This document shows positions 34,566 through 44,919 of a stretch of DNA of 64,000 nt, in pieces. This DNA is from Ectobius pallidus (taxonomy: Eukaryota > Arthropoda > Insecta > Blattodea > Ectobiidae), in contig CAXKWD010000011.1 of assembly GCA_964059195.1 (NCBI GenBank), positions 15,350,978-15,414,977 of the forward strand, read 5' to 3'. The first letter of the stretch is position 1. Each line of letters starts with the position of its first letter. The position numbers were made by a program, and so were the translations under genes. The notes under the pieces are model-generated. The model made no database searches and had not been told where the DNA came from. It saw only the letters and a list, made by a program, of their open reading frames with translations.

Positions 34566-35323
34566 TTCCTTTAATATGGCAGAGCTAAGGCCTTCTCTTA
34601 CACTCAACCAGAGGCAGAAAAATGAAACAAACAAATACACTAACATTGTTATATATCTAGTAAGAATACCCTAGTTACTTACATACACAGTAATTAACTG
34701 AGTCTATGTTACATAAAATTAAACTATTTTAGCAAAATGTGTTGCACTAGGAAAAGTATTAACTTAACTTAGACCTACAATATGCAAGAAACAATAAAAA
34801 ACAAATGTCTTGTACCTAAAAGATTAGCGTTCCTTGAATAGATATTCGTTTAGCCTAGTTTTAAATGTTGACAGACCCTGATGCCGGAGGGAAGAAGATT
34901 TTAGGAACGTGCAGAAGTTGCAGTAAGAGACGACCGGGAATATATGGATGTTCTATGGACAGGTATTGAAAGTAGAGAGTCGTGTTGCGATTTGGTATAT
35001 ACAGGGTAAGTTAAAAGTCCCGAAACACCTAAATAACTTTTGAAGTACTGTATGTGCTTCAATAACATGAAACTCGGTGTGTTCCTACGTTTCCTCGGCA
35101 TCCAAGTAGGCTTCGTAGTCTTCAAAATAGGTTTCGTAAGGCTTCCAATAATTGATTCCAGGCCATTTAGGCACAAAAGCTAGAAAATGCTCAGACGGCG
35201 ATATTCACTTTCCAGTCGTAAAGAAGACAGCAACTTATCTGTGGAAACGTTGCCTTACAACAGTCGATGCGATGTCATTTGGACAGCCGAAATGGTTTCT
35301 AGAATTTTTATCCATACGCTCTA
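34566..35323. other. No recognised gene; solitary transposon-end-like motif
   Basis: TACAGGGTAAGTTAAAAGTC at 35000-35019 resembles the end of a mariner/IS630-type element, but no inverted partner is found downstream. Otherwise nothing. Confidence 0.4.
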
Positions 35324-35331
35324 GTTTTGGA

Positions 35332-35908
35332 CAGTGCCGTATTTAAGCCTATGCAGACTAGGCAGCTGCCTAGGGCGGCAGATTTGAAGGGGCGGCTTTT
35401 AAGCTGTTACTGTTTTTTTTAATACTTACATTAAACATTTTATTCATAACTCTTCAAAATAGTACTAATGTAACGCACAATGAAATAGAAATGAACAACA
35501 TTGACAACAATACGCACCTGTTTATTAATTTACTTATTTATTTATATTATACATTACTGTTATTATTATTATTATCAGTGGCGGACGCAGGGGGGGATTG
35601 GGGGGATGTATCCCCCGAAATTTAAGAAAAGGCTATATGTGCAATGTAAGTGGCCAGTTTTATTAACTAATTAAATATGTAAGTTAATTAATTTTTTTAG
35701 TATTCTTTCTACCTATTCAAATCCCCGACAAAAATTCTGCACCCGTCACTGATTATTATTATAAATATTATTATTGCTATTATTATTAGCCTATTATTTC
35801 AGTTACAATAATGCTTATTGTAGGTTACTTTGTACATTCATGTGGAAATAAGGGGGCGAAAGTATTTTTCTCTGCCTAGGGGCGCTTAAGTAGCTAAATA
35901 CGCCCCTG
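35332..35908. mobile_element. Non-autonomous hAT element containing a second hAT insert
   Basis: The ends are CAGTGCCGTATTTA (left) and TAAATACGCCCCTG (right), with a perfect 8-bp target duplication GTTTTGGA at 35324-35331 and 35909-35916. Subterminal CTGCCTAGGGCGGC-like sequence is present near both ends (35368-35385 and 35873-35886). A smaller hAT element sits inside at 35576-35751. Confidence 0.88.
35576..35751. mobile_element. Nested 176-bp hAT element
   Basis: The ends are CAGTGGCGGACGCAG and, inverted, CAGTGACGGGTGCAG. Both sides are flanked by ATTATTAT (35568-35575 and 35752-35759). The duplication is perfect but lies in ATT-rich sequence, so it is weaker evidence than usual. The GGGGGG/CCCCC blocks inside the left end (35588-35618) are typical of small hAT elements. 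Confidence 0.75.
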
Positions 35909-36189
35909 GTTTTGGATAGGGACCTGCGACAAGGGACCCTCTGCTTATAAACCACCCCCAAGAACTTTTTGCCCTGAAAACATACTGTTGATTAGTATTA
36001 GGCCTAAGGTTTATCGAACCCAGCTCCCAAGGTGTAGGAGTGCAAGGTCGTTTCCTGCGTGGGAGCGGTCTGCTTCTACTTGCGGGCGTACATGCGGACG
36101 AACACGTCTCTTTTTTTTCGACCATACTTTAATACGCTTATTAAATGTGACGTAAAAGCCTCCCATCCTTCAATTTTCAACAGGCATAT

Positions 36190-36352
36190 CGTATATCGAA
36201 TAATATCGAACCCATGACCATCGACTTTCCGAGCCGCTACTCTACTAACTGAGCTAGACAGTTCACAGCGCCAGATGGAATCTCTCTCCCATGACTGATC
36301 CTACTACATTCTCATGTAATGGCCAGCAGAAGCAATATTCTGTGATTCATGA
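36190..36352 (-). mobile_element. tRNA-like element E relative with a different tRNA head
   Basis: Minus strand: a tRNA-like head with A box TAGCTCAGTTAG (about 36245-36256) and a degenerate B box GGTTCGATATT (about 36204-36214). Upstream of the head is the leader ATTCCATCTGGCGCTGTGAA, shared with the elements at 42887-43380. Beyond the leader lies the element-E tail in inverted sense (36311-36352, 'tcatgtaatggccagcagaagcaatattctgtgattcatgaa'). Confidence 0.7.
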
Positions 36353-36386
36353 ACCACCTAAATTATGAACGATTGATTATAAAGAC

Positions 36387-36985
36387 TATTCCACTCATAC
36401 GCCGCGTGTTTGACATTGACCAATAACGTTTAGCAATTCCTCGGAAATAGACCAAACACAGTCGTTTATCTTGCAATATTCTTGTAGGAATCGCGAGGAT
36501 GCAATTTTATCGGGGTAAAATCGTCTGCTCGTTACTGGACACGAATGCAGTGTGCAGTGATTAATACGTCACATGTTGCCATTAAACAACACGGAAACAG
36601 ATTATTTATACAACATAACTTGTTTGGAAATTGAAATAATAGAAATGTACATTCGTTAAAAACACATTTTCGATTCGGTGCAAGCTAGTTGGTGTGCTTT
36701 TATTCTGTTCTGCTGTTGGCTTACCTGAATTAAGTTAACTATGTCTTATATGCACCATTGGTAGCACTGATTACACATGGTAGCTCGAATCGATTCATGG
36801 ATGGTTGATTCATACTATGCCGTGATCTCGTAACTGTTAGTTTTGTTTTTATACAACAAAGTAAGAAAGTAATTATTATTTGTATAATCCGTTACATTTT
36901 TATTCATGGAGTAGTCTTAATAAATCCAACTCGAATTGACGAGTTTCATCAGATAAATTCGTCAACTCTATTACCTATGATTTAA
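36387..36985. repeat. R1 dispersed repeat, copy 1 (~600 bp)
   Basis: From GACTATTCCACTCAT to about ATTACCTATGA, nearly identical to 44920-45505 in the same orientation. Landmarks are CGTCTGCTCGTTACTGGACA and CATGGATGGTTGATTCATA. No long open frame, no polymerase III boxes and no clear terminal repeats, so its class is unknown. Confidence 0.9.
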
Positions 36986-38407
36986 AAAAACCGGCTTTAG
37001 GTGCATTCCACGATTGAATTCAGCCGCAGGGGATAAAGCGACCTTAGATTCGAGATCCCTAGCTCAAGAAAACCCCGTATTGTGAATTTCGACTAAATCA
37101 TTCAATGTTTTCCCATTTAGGCATGCATTCATGATCCCCTTCTCTCCACCCATGTAAAAATATAATGTAAACAAATGAATCAAGTAAAGTGGGTTAACAA
37201 AATCAAAGCGATCGACAAATTGATGCGTTATATTGCAAAAAATCGATTTCAGCGATGCTCTTTTTATCCCGATTGTTATAGCAACCGAGCAATTTATAAT
37301 TGAATACTGTCTTGTTAATAGGTGGCATTTTGTCTGCACGGAAACACCAGCTTAAATATTTTATTAGGTAATGAATTAATTATGTCGCAAATAAAAGTTT
37401 ACAGTGCAAGGCTAGCTAATTCTAAAAACTCCGGAATCACTTATGTTGTAAACCCGAGAGACTTTCAATGTACTAGTGCAGATTATAAGAATAAAACTGG
37501 TATAGTTCAGAAGACCTTGATAGAAGTCAAGGTAAACTTTATTTTTTCTGAACCAACCAATTACGTCATTCCTTTAGTCTATAGGAGATAATACTGTGTC
37601 TAGGTCTCTGAAGAATGACATCTTATATCATATTGCCTCTTACGGCGGGAAAATGCTCAAAATATATTTTGCCTCATTTTACTGCACACGTGCTCTTTGT
37701 AAAAGTATTTTAAAATATTCTAAATGACCTTAGAAATATATAAAAAAAAGCATGCGATATTTATACTGTCAACAATTTTATGTATATAAATCTCAATTTT
37801 CCAACATGGGTAATTTGAAATTAGATATTACTATGTTAACAATAATAAAATCAGTAGTATATATTATGTTACTGTCGGAAAAATGATCACGTAAGGAATT
37901 TGGATTCACTGCCTATAAGAAATTTGATTCATGTTTCACAAGTGAATGTAGTTTTATAAAGTTGAAAAGAAGCTCTTATGAGCCAATAGGCATCTACAAA
38001 TAAATAAAAGTTCATAAATACAAACAAATAAATTCATTAAACAAACAAGGGAAACAAACAGCTAGACTGGGATACTAATAGTACAATACGAAATACGTAA
38101 GTTTATAAAGTAAATGTTTCATTTGAAGGTACTTTAGTAATAATTTTATAAAACACAGTTTCATTGGAGGATAGTATAATTTAGTAAGAACAATGATATT
38201 GCATCCTGTAAACAAAATAAAGTTTAATAAAACCTAACGAAAAGTAGGTGAGTCTGTGATGCTCATTTTAGGTATTAATTAATGGCTAATAAAAAAGCTT
38301 AGGTTTTAATGGTTAATAAAAAAGGTTAGGCCTTCTAAGGTTAATAAAAAATTTGCCTGTCTTTATTACTATTCAGTGAAGATACTTTCCGTTTAACATG
38401 TGGAAAG
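36986..38407. other. No recognised gene; short tandem repeat near 38270
   Basis: A ~30-bp unit 'ttaggttttaatggttaataaaaaag' is repeated about three times with decay at 38270-38350. The frame at 37322-37591 has no recognised domain. Confidence 0.5.
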
Positions 38408-38418
38408 CATATTCAAGT

Positions 38419-38805
38419 TCAAGAACTTCATAAATTCCAATGAGGGTGAGTAAGAGATGTTTTTTAGTACCACCTTATACCCTCAATTTTATTTATTATA
38501 ACATAAGTTGAGGTATCCCTGATACAGGTTAATACTATGACATTTATCATACTTTAAGGCAAGATTTTGTTATACTACATATATTGATGCTAGTAATTTT
38601 TAATTACTTAGTAAACATAAGCTGAGATATCTCACTGACAAAGAATTTTAGGCATTAAGAAAACTTAATTTATCCAATTTGTAATTTTATTTTACTCAAT
38701 TAATAAACATACACTGTAATTGATATTGGGAGAACATTTTTCCCTGGAACATCTATCAACAATAAATAAAATTGAGGGTATAAGGTGGTACGAAAAAACA
38801 ACATC
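38419..38805. mobile_element. M4 inverted-repeat element
   Basis: Inverted repeats of about 43 bp: left GTACCACCTTATACCCTCAA (38467-38486) and its complement on the right (38761-38791), both continuing into ATTTTATTTATTA and TTTTTT/GATG. Outside lie 11-bp direct repeats CATATTCAAGT (38408-38418 and 38806-38816), a possible target duplication. If so, some non-inverted sequence belongs to the left end. The interior repeats TAA(A)CATAAG(T/C)TGAG(G/A)TAT. Confidence 0.72.
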
Positions 38806-38816
38806 CATATTCAAGT

Positions 38817-39290
38817 ATTTTATCTGTCATTAAGCTTGTATCTAATCTCAAAAAATAATCTTACCCGAATATAGGCCCATTTCATAGGAACAGAAGAGGG
38901 CATTTCAGAAGCGTCATGTCATTTGAATTTGTGGCAGATGCACAATTCGTGAATTATGGGCGAGTGCCAATACGCGAACAAAGACTTCACTTATGTGTCA
39001 CTTGTATAAATAGCGAATCTATTACAGCAAAATCAACTTCTGCCAACTGTGGGCAAATCTCAGCATTGCCAAAGCACTTTCCCGTTCATTCCCTTTTCCG
39101 CGTACCCAAGCAAAGACAATGCCCTTTCCTGCAAGCCGGCATCTCGGTATTCTTTCTCATTTTGGATTCATCTTTTAAACAAATCCGAATTTTGTGATCC
39201 CGAGAAGGGGAAGATGGAACATTCATAGAAATCCTTATTTTGTATTTTTATAATTAGGCCTATGTGACAACTCTACATCGAAGACACATG
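38817..39290. other. No recognised gene
   Basis: A 93-residue plus-strand frame (38916-39197) has fairly balanced composition and several Cys residues, but I recognise no domain and see no splice context that would make it an exon. Confidence 0.4.
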
Positions 39291-39636
39291 CAGGTAGGGG
39301 AAAAAAAGCGGACCGACACTTCTAACTGAAGGGGGAAGGATTTCCCCAAATATGAGGATACTTACAGATAATTGTGACGCTATATCAAACTTTTAGATAC
39401 ACTAAATCGCCAGTTTACATTGTTAGTGAAGTTATAAATAACTTACCAGCTAGTATTTTAAATGTGAAAACTCTCAGGTGTTTTAAATTTAAACTGAAAG
39501 AGTATTTGTATGAGAAGGCATTTTATTCTTTTAAGGATTTTTTACGTAAATGATTTTACAGTTACTGTAACCTTTATTTGTTCTAAATAATATTGACAAT
39601 GTCTACCTATACAATGTATAGCTACAGATGCAATAA

Positions 39637-39678
<42 letters not shown>

Positions 39679-39819
39679 TCGAAATGGGCTAAGTCAACAG
39701 TCGACACTAGAACAAATTTCAATACATTCCCTGCTATCCTGTGAATACAGCTAGGCATGCGCAATGGCTCATAAAGGCAACTTAGATATTTTAGTCGGTC
39801 CGCTTTTTTTCCCTACCTG
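39291..39819. mobile_element. M6 inverted-repeat element enclosing a LINE 3' end
   Basis: The ends are CAGGTAGGGGAAAAAAAGCG (left) and, inverted, CAGGTAGGGAAAAAAAGCGG, both followed by ACCGAC. The ~28-bp inverted repeats are almost identical, but no target duplication is evident. Most of the interior (39360-39677) is a LINE 3' end with ATT tail. Confidence 0.75.
39360..39677 (+). mobile_element. LINE-E 3' end with (ATT)n tail
   Basis: Plus strand reads INNLPASILNVKTLRCFKFK, then LKEYLYEKAFYSFKDFLRK and stop. The FKxxLKxYLxxKAFYSxxxFL end is a hallmark of CR1/jockey-like ORF2 proteins. The 3' UTR ends 'gatgcaataaatta' followed by about 13 ATT triplets. The polymerase domain is absent. Confidence 0.72.
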
Positions 39820-40208
39820 TATCTATTTAAATTTAACATTTTAATGCAAATGGCAATAGTCACTTTAATGTCATATTGATTGCATATGTTAAATTTGCAC
39901 GTGCTACGCTATTACCCTAAAGCCAAATTACAAAAATGCATAGTGGAGTAGGCCACTAAAATCCACAGTGAACAACGCGGATCCATGGACAAGAGGGTGA
40001 GGAGGGAATAGCAGCATTGGAGGCCTATGGAAAAGATAATGGATGTGTTTATTATGGTATAGGAATTAATTCCCACAATAACCCATCAGCTGTTAAGGAA
40101 GTAAATTCAAGTACTAAAGTAGAGCAATCTAGAAAATTACGAACAGTGGGCTACTTGCTGTAAAATATGATCACGACTAATCCACTAACCATTATTATGT
40201 TAAAAGTA

Positions 40209-40525
40209 TTACTTTCTTACTTACTCAATGACAATAGACAATTCCTAAGCAAATTAAAGGTATATTATTCATTTTATTGAACCCGGAGGTTCATTGCCGC
40301 GATTACCTGAATCCGCCATTCAACCCTATTCTGTGCTAACTACCTCCACTTCCGTAAATCCTACTTCCATTAAATATATTCTAATGTTGTTCTCCCACCT
40401 ACGTCTAGGTCTTCCAAGTGGTCTCTTCCCTTCATGTCTCCCAGTCAATATTTTTTTATGGCTTTCCTCCCCATGCGCGTAACATGCACAGCCCATTTCA
40501 TCCTCTGTGATTTAATTACCCTTAC
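40209..40525 (-). mobile_element. LINE-A 3' end with target-site duplication
   Basis: A 317-bp, severely 5'-truncated LINE-A. Minus strand shows the RPRRRW.NNIR...LRE.GF and FRLR.SRQ.. AMNLRVQ-like tail, broken by frameshifts. A 13-bp direct repeat TATGTTAAAAGTA flanks it (40196-40208 and 40526-40538), confirming a bona fide retrotransposition event. The 3' tail is CTTA-type at 40218-40228. Confidence 0.85.
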
Positions 40526-40772
40526 TATGTTAAAAGTAGGCTATTTACCGAAGTGAATTATACTAATTGTGACTGAAATTCTGAAACAAGATAAATGTAA
40601 TCGCAATCGCAGAACGAGATTATCCTATCTGGAGATAATTTAATTTTACCGTTGCATGAAATTGCTTAATTTAAATTATTTATTTCCCAATTAACATGCT
40701 TTGTTATTTTGTGGAATTATAAGTAAGATATAGGTCTATGACAGGTATAACAAAAAAAAAATCATAATAAAT

Positions 40773-41160
40773 ACAGTAGAACTCGAATTATCTGAACTCC
40801 AACTCCTCCCAGTAGAACTTCTGCAGGAGACTTGCTGGGAGGTGTTTAAAAATCCACCCTACAGCCCGGATCTCGCTCCATTGTTTTCCATCTTTTCCGA
40901 CACCTCGAAAATTACAGAGAATGACAAAGAGGCGGAGATGGTAGCCACACAATGGTTCAAATCCCAGGCGGCAGACTTCTACGACACAGGTATTAATACG
41001 TTGGTCCCATGGTATGACGAATGTCTCAATTCCGGTGGCGAATATGTTGTAAAATAGCTGAACACTTGCTTTATCTGTTGCAATAAACATTTCCTTGTAA
41101 TTGTGCTTTGTTTCTGTAAACGGCCCTAGGAAACTTATTTTATGGACGGCCCGTGTATGA
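40773..41160 (+). pseudogene. Mariner transposase C-terminal remnant (SETMAR-like)
   Basis: The plus frame 40842-41057 reads NPPYSPDLAPLFSIFS, then AEMVATQWFKSQAADFYDTG and INTLVPWYDECLNSGGEYV. This is the end of a mariner transposase (family pattern PPYSPDLAPSDFHLF ... W...A..FY..GI..L..R.DKC....GdYVE). The final catalytic Asp (APSD) has been lost: the frame reads APLF there. The frame shift at that point and the missing N-terminal two thirds make it non-functional. The flank 40774-40793 (CAGTAGAACTCGAATTATCT) looks like the end of a Tigger element, a separate event. Confidence 0.75.
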
Positions 41161-41743
41161 GAAAGTGGGAGACATTCCAACCCCCCTTTTCTGACAAGTT
41201 ATTTTGCTATTTTAGCTGTAAAAAGACTGAGTTGTTAAGAACGTGTATATCACATTTTTAACATGCTAAAAACGGTTTCGGAAGTGATATGCAGGTGTAC
41301 TAAAAAGTATGGGCATATAGAAAAGAAATAGTAAATTATGCAACATATGGTTTTTATGAAACGAGCAAAGCGAGTGTCTTAATTACCATTATAAGCAAGT
41401 TGCATACGACTTTTTTTGTTCGACCATATTTAAATGTTAAAGTTTTGTTTTTTTGTTTTTTTGTTTTTAGAATACCCCGTAATTGATTAAGCAGAGGACC
41501 CTCACCATAAGCTGTTGTAGTTCTTGTTTTTTTCGATAGATGGCAGGCTTCAAGGCATGCAGGCTTTAATTAAATTAAATATACTAATTAAATTTAACCA
41601 CAGTTATAAACATAACCTTCTGAATCAATATTCAGAAATCGGTATTTCTCTCCAATATGAGTACAGTAGTCGTGCATAAACCGTCGTCGAAAATGCCAAT
41701 TCAAGAAAGCCTCGTTTACCAGAAATCGTGTGTTATTTATAAC

Positions 41744-42186
41744 TAGGGGCGGATTTCTATGACATGTCATATTTTTCCCCTTTGCATTATTTCAGGTTTC
41801 CGGCTAATTTAAACTCGATTCCAAGCATCCTGGTGAAAATGGAACGGCTTTTATTGTGCATATAACTGCATATTTAGGAAATTTTCAACTATTGTAGCAT
41901 ATTTAGTATGAATATGCATATTTATGTCATATTTTGGCATATTTGTGTGCATATTAAAGAAATTTCGAAGTTTCATATCATATTTTGTAAATTTTGCATT
42001 ATAATTATACTTTTTGAGAATTTACAGATATTTTAATAAAATGTTCTGTAATGAAACTTTTAAAAAATTTACACAATGTGTAAGTGGTAAAGTCATATTT
42101 TGAATGTTATTGGTCATATTTTAATGTTTTTAGGTCATAAATGCATGTATATATCCTATTTTTCAGGTCATAGAAATCCGCCCCTA
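41744..42186. mobile_element. Non-autonomous hAT element with GGTCAT subterminal repeats
   Basis: The ends are TAGGGGCGGATTTCTATGAC and, inverted, TAGGGGCGGATTTCTATGAC, identical over 20 bp. The perfect 8-bp target duplication is TTTATAAC (41736-41743 and 42187-42194). The interior is AT-rich and dominated by (T)CATATTT / AGGTCATA repeats. Same style as 51672-52277 and 59766-60419. Confidence 0.93.
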
Positions 42187-42194
42187 TTTATAAC

Positions 42195-42886
42195 TATACT
42201 GACATGCTCGGAATCACCTTGAAGGCCTCTGATTTGTCCATAGTGAAATTACGAGCAATGATCGCTTGCATAAGGACTTCTGTACTGTAAAATGGCGAGG
42301 TGGAATGACCCTAAGCTACGGCAAAAACATCGACCTACCCTCTACTCCGTGAAGAGGGAATGGCTTTCTGCCAAATTCTTCAGTTTGCTGGCAAATGTCA
42401 GGGAGGAACGAGCTCTGTCTGACAAGGGCTCTTGTTCCTTTATTCCATTTTGGACAATGTCCATTACTTGTACCAATAATTTAAGTTACACCTTTTACGA
42501 TCCGAAAGCAATAAGAAAACTCAAACGGACTGTGTTTGCGTTTCTTTGCTATGCAACTGCTAATCATCCAGGCATCTGAAGGAATAGCATATCGCTGTCG
42601 ATTCTATAGCGATCTCTTGTCTCACGGCAGTCTCATGGATGCTTTACAATTATACATGGTATTCTTTTCCCTCGCATTTCAATGTGCATTCATATCTAGG
42701 CTTTGACGAGTGCTGAATGAAAACTGTCTCAAACGCAATCTAAGACCATCCGTACCCTCCTATGGTTGTTAGTCCCACCTCTTCCAATAGAAAATAATTA
42801 TTGGCAGAACCGATATTAAATGTTTACAGCTTATTCCTAGAATTGTATAAATTAATTTAACGCTAGGATTATAGAAAACAATTGAA
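42195..42886. other. No recognised gene; one unexplained open frame
   Basis: The 95-residue frame 42292-42579 (starts MARWNDPKLRQKHRPTLY) has mixed composition but no domain I can name. No splice signals make it a convincing exon. Confidence 0.4.
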
Positions 42887-43095
42887 CGTAGATATATAAG
42901 CTTTCATGAACCACAGATTATTGTCTCTGTTGGACGTTACATGATAATATTATAGGAGAAAAATTCCTCCGACACTGGGACTTGAACCCAGGACCTTTGG
43001 CTATTCGCGTCAATGCTCTACCAACTGAGATAAGCCGGAGTTCAATTCACAGCACCAGATGGAACCTCTCTCCTATGACTAATTGCCCTATTGGT
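42887..43095 (-). mobile_element. tRNA-like element E, inverted copy
   Basis: Minus strand, from the leader (CTGGTGCTGTGAATTG near 43045-43060) through the tRNA-like head (42967-43040) to the tail ending 'acagagacaataatctgtggttcatgaaag' (42902-42931). It pairs with the plus-strand copy that follows, giving inverted arms of about 140 bp. Confidence 0.88.
42967..43040 (-). tRNA. tRNA-like head (probable pseudogene) of element E
   Basis: A 74-nt segment that can form a full cloverleaf: acceptor CTCCGGC/GTCGGAG, D arm CTC...GAG, anticodon arm TTGAC/GCCAA with loop GCGAATA, and T arm CTGGG-TTCAAGT-CCCAG with a perfect B box. The anticodon position reads GAA (Phe), but position 33 is C instead of the usual T. 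Given its repetition in a dispersed element I regard it as a transposon head, not a working tRNA gene. Confidence 0.6.
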
Positions 43096-43198
43096 CTACC
43101 TCACAGACAGACAAGTTATGTCATATGCAGTACTGTGAGGCACACTAATTAGTGATTTTTGTGACCGGGCTCCCACTGTTATTGTGCAGTTAACATTC

Positions 43199-43380
43199 AA
43201 GATAGACATATAAGCTTTCATGAACCACAGATTATTGTCTCTGTCATAGGAGAGAGGTTCCATCTGGCGCTGTGAATTGAACTCCGGCTTAGTTCAGTTT
43301 GTAGAGCATTGGCGCGAATAGCCAAAGGTCCTGGGTTCAAGTCCCAGTGTCGGAGGAATTTTTCCCCTATAATATTATCA
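43199..43380 (+). mobile_element. tRNA-like element E, forward copy
   Basis: Begins with the tail in inverted sense (TTCATGAACCACAGATTATT at 43219-43238), then leader GGTTCCATCTGGCGCTGTGA, the tRNA-like head (43282-43355), and 'ggaatttttcccctataatattatca', where it stops. An element with its own tail sequence inverted at the 5' end is unusual for a SINE. The same arrangement occurs at 36190-36352. Confidence 0.85.
43282..43355 (+). tRNA. tRNA-like head (probable pseudogene) of element E
   Basis: 74 nt from CTCCGGC to GTCGGAG with complete acceptor pairing (one G-T), anticodon stem TTGGC/GCCAA around loop GCGAATA (anticodon position GAA, C33 atypical), and a perfect T arm with B box GGTTCAAGTCC. 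The A box is TTAGTTCAGTTTG, slightly degraded. It is likely to be scored as a tRNA or tRNA pseudogene by automated callers. Confidence 0.6.
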
Positions 43381-44915
43381 ATTGAGCGTAGTTGCGAGAA
43401 AAATAAATCGATTGGTGACGGTGATTGGTTGGAATTTTACATATCCTTGCAATGGATTGGTCACTGATTCATACCTTAAAGAGCCATTCCATGACGTCAG
43501 AAGAAAGAAAACATGTTTTTTCCTTATGTCTGTCATAATATATCAAGTTTCCGGTCGATGTGACCTGTTCGTTTCAGCCTCTCGATATTAAGTACGGATG
43601 AGTTACTATCGGGTGGAAGACTTCCCACCCTCTAGACAGGAAAATTCTGCGAGTAAGGATATGTTTATATAACTTTAATGACGTATGAGGAGATGCAGCA
43701 TAGTTCAAGCAGGGTATAATTTTTTAAAAATCGTTGAGTATTTTGAAAGGATGCCCACAACTTTAGCGCCCTATGCACTGTACCTGTATGAGACATTAAT
43801 TCCTCCCATTAAAAGCAAAATTGATTTCTATAATATACGGACAGGCATACGTTTATTGCACTGTATGATGTGTGCATGAATTAGTTAATTTTTGACACGG
43901 TTTTGAGTTTAGGGGTGGGTCGTGGGCATTTTGGAGAAGTAAGAAGTCGTGGGCGATAGGCCTAGAGTCGAGCTGTACTAGTTACATTGTATGTAAACTT
44001 GACTTGAAAAAAAGGAGATAAACGATCCTAATCTTAACATGTTTGCTGAGTTTGTTCTTTGTTTGTCGGGAACCAATGCTTCGGTTGAGAGACCATTTTC
44101 ATTTATAAACAACTTTAGGGGTACCGAATAGTCCACGATATCTATTGATTGTGTAAAAACAATTTTAATAATGCAAAATAACTGTTTGAAAACATGTACA
44201 GAAATGTAAGAGAACATAAAGAAAAACAATAACCTTTTAAAATGTCTGGCTTTATATGAAAAATATGTTTGAAAAGAACCCTGCAAAAAAGAATAGTGAG
44301 AATAAAATAAGTTATCAAATAATCTAATGGTTTTTTTTTTCTTTTTTAACTCTGACAATCGATTATTGCAATGTACGTATTGTTGAATAATTCAATAGAA
44401 GAAAAAGTACTTCTCTGTACTTACTAAACCCACTTTACCTATACCACTACTGCCTTGCGAAAAGATTTGGATTCCGGTTTAATAATGTTTCATAGCAAAA
44501 GAGGAGTTAGAACTTTCGCAGATAAGAGGATACTGTTTTAAAAATAAAAACTGCCCCTATTTTCACTAACAGAAAAATTGTCACCTTGATTATACTGCAT
44601 AATTTGATATAATTTTATAAGAAATACCAAGTGCCTTACATTTTAGAGTAGGCTATATTCTAGACTAATGTTTTATGAAGTGTCGGAGAGGCGTTATGGG
44701 ACATTAGCACGGCTGACAAGACAGTCCAAATTAAGTGCTATATTTATAGAAGTAACAGACAAAGCCAACAGGTGAATGAATCTTGTGCACTGCACACTTC
44801 TATAGAACAAACTACACGTCCGTCAACACAGCCATTGCGGCGCAATCAAGATCCCAGCGAAAAGAAAATATTTTAAGACACCGGTAACCATTGATTCAGA
44901 GGCCCTTTTCATTGA
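43381..44915. other. No recognised gene
   Basis: About 1.5 kb of AT-rich DNA. Frames at 43382-43591, 43685-43879 and 43978-44358 have no recognisable motif. One TAGGCCTA is present near 43962. Confidence 0.5.
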
Positions 44916-44919
44916 CTAT

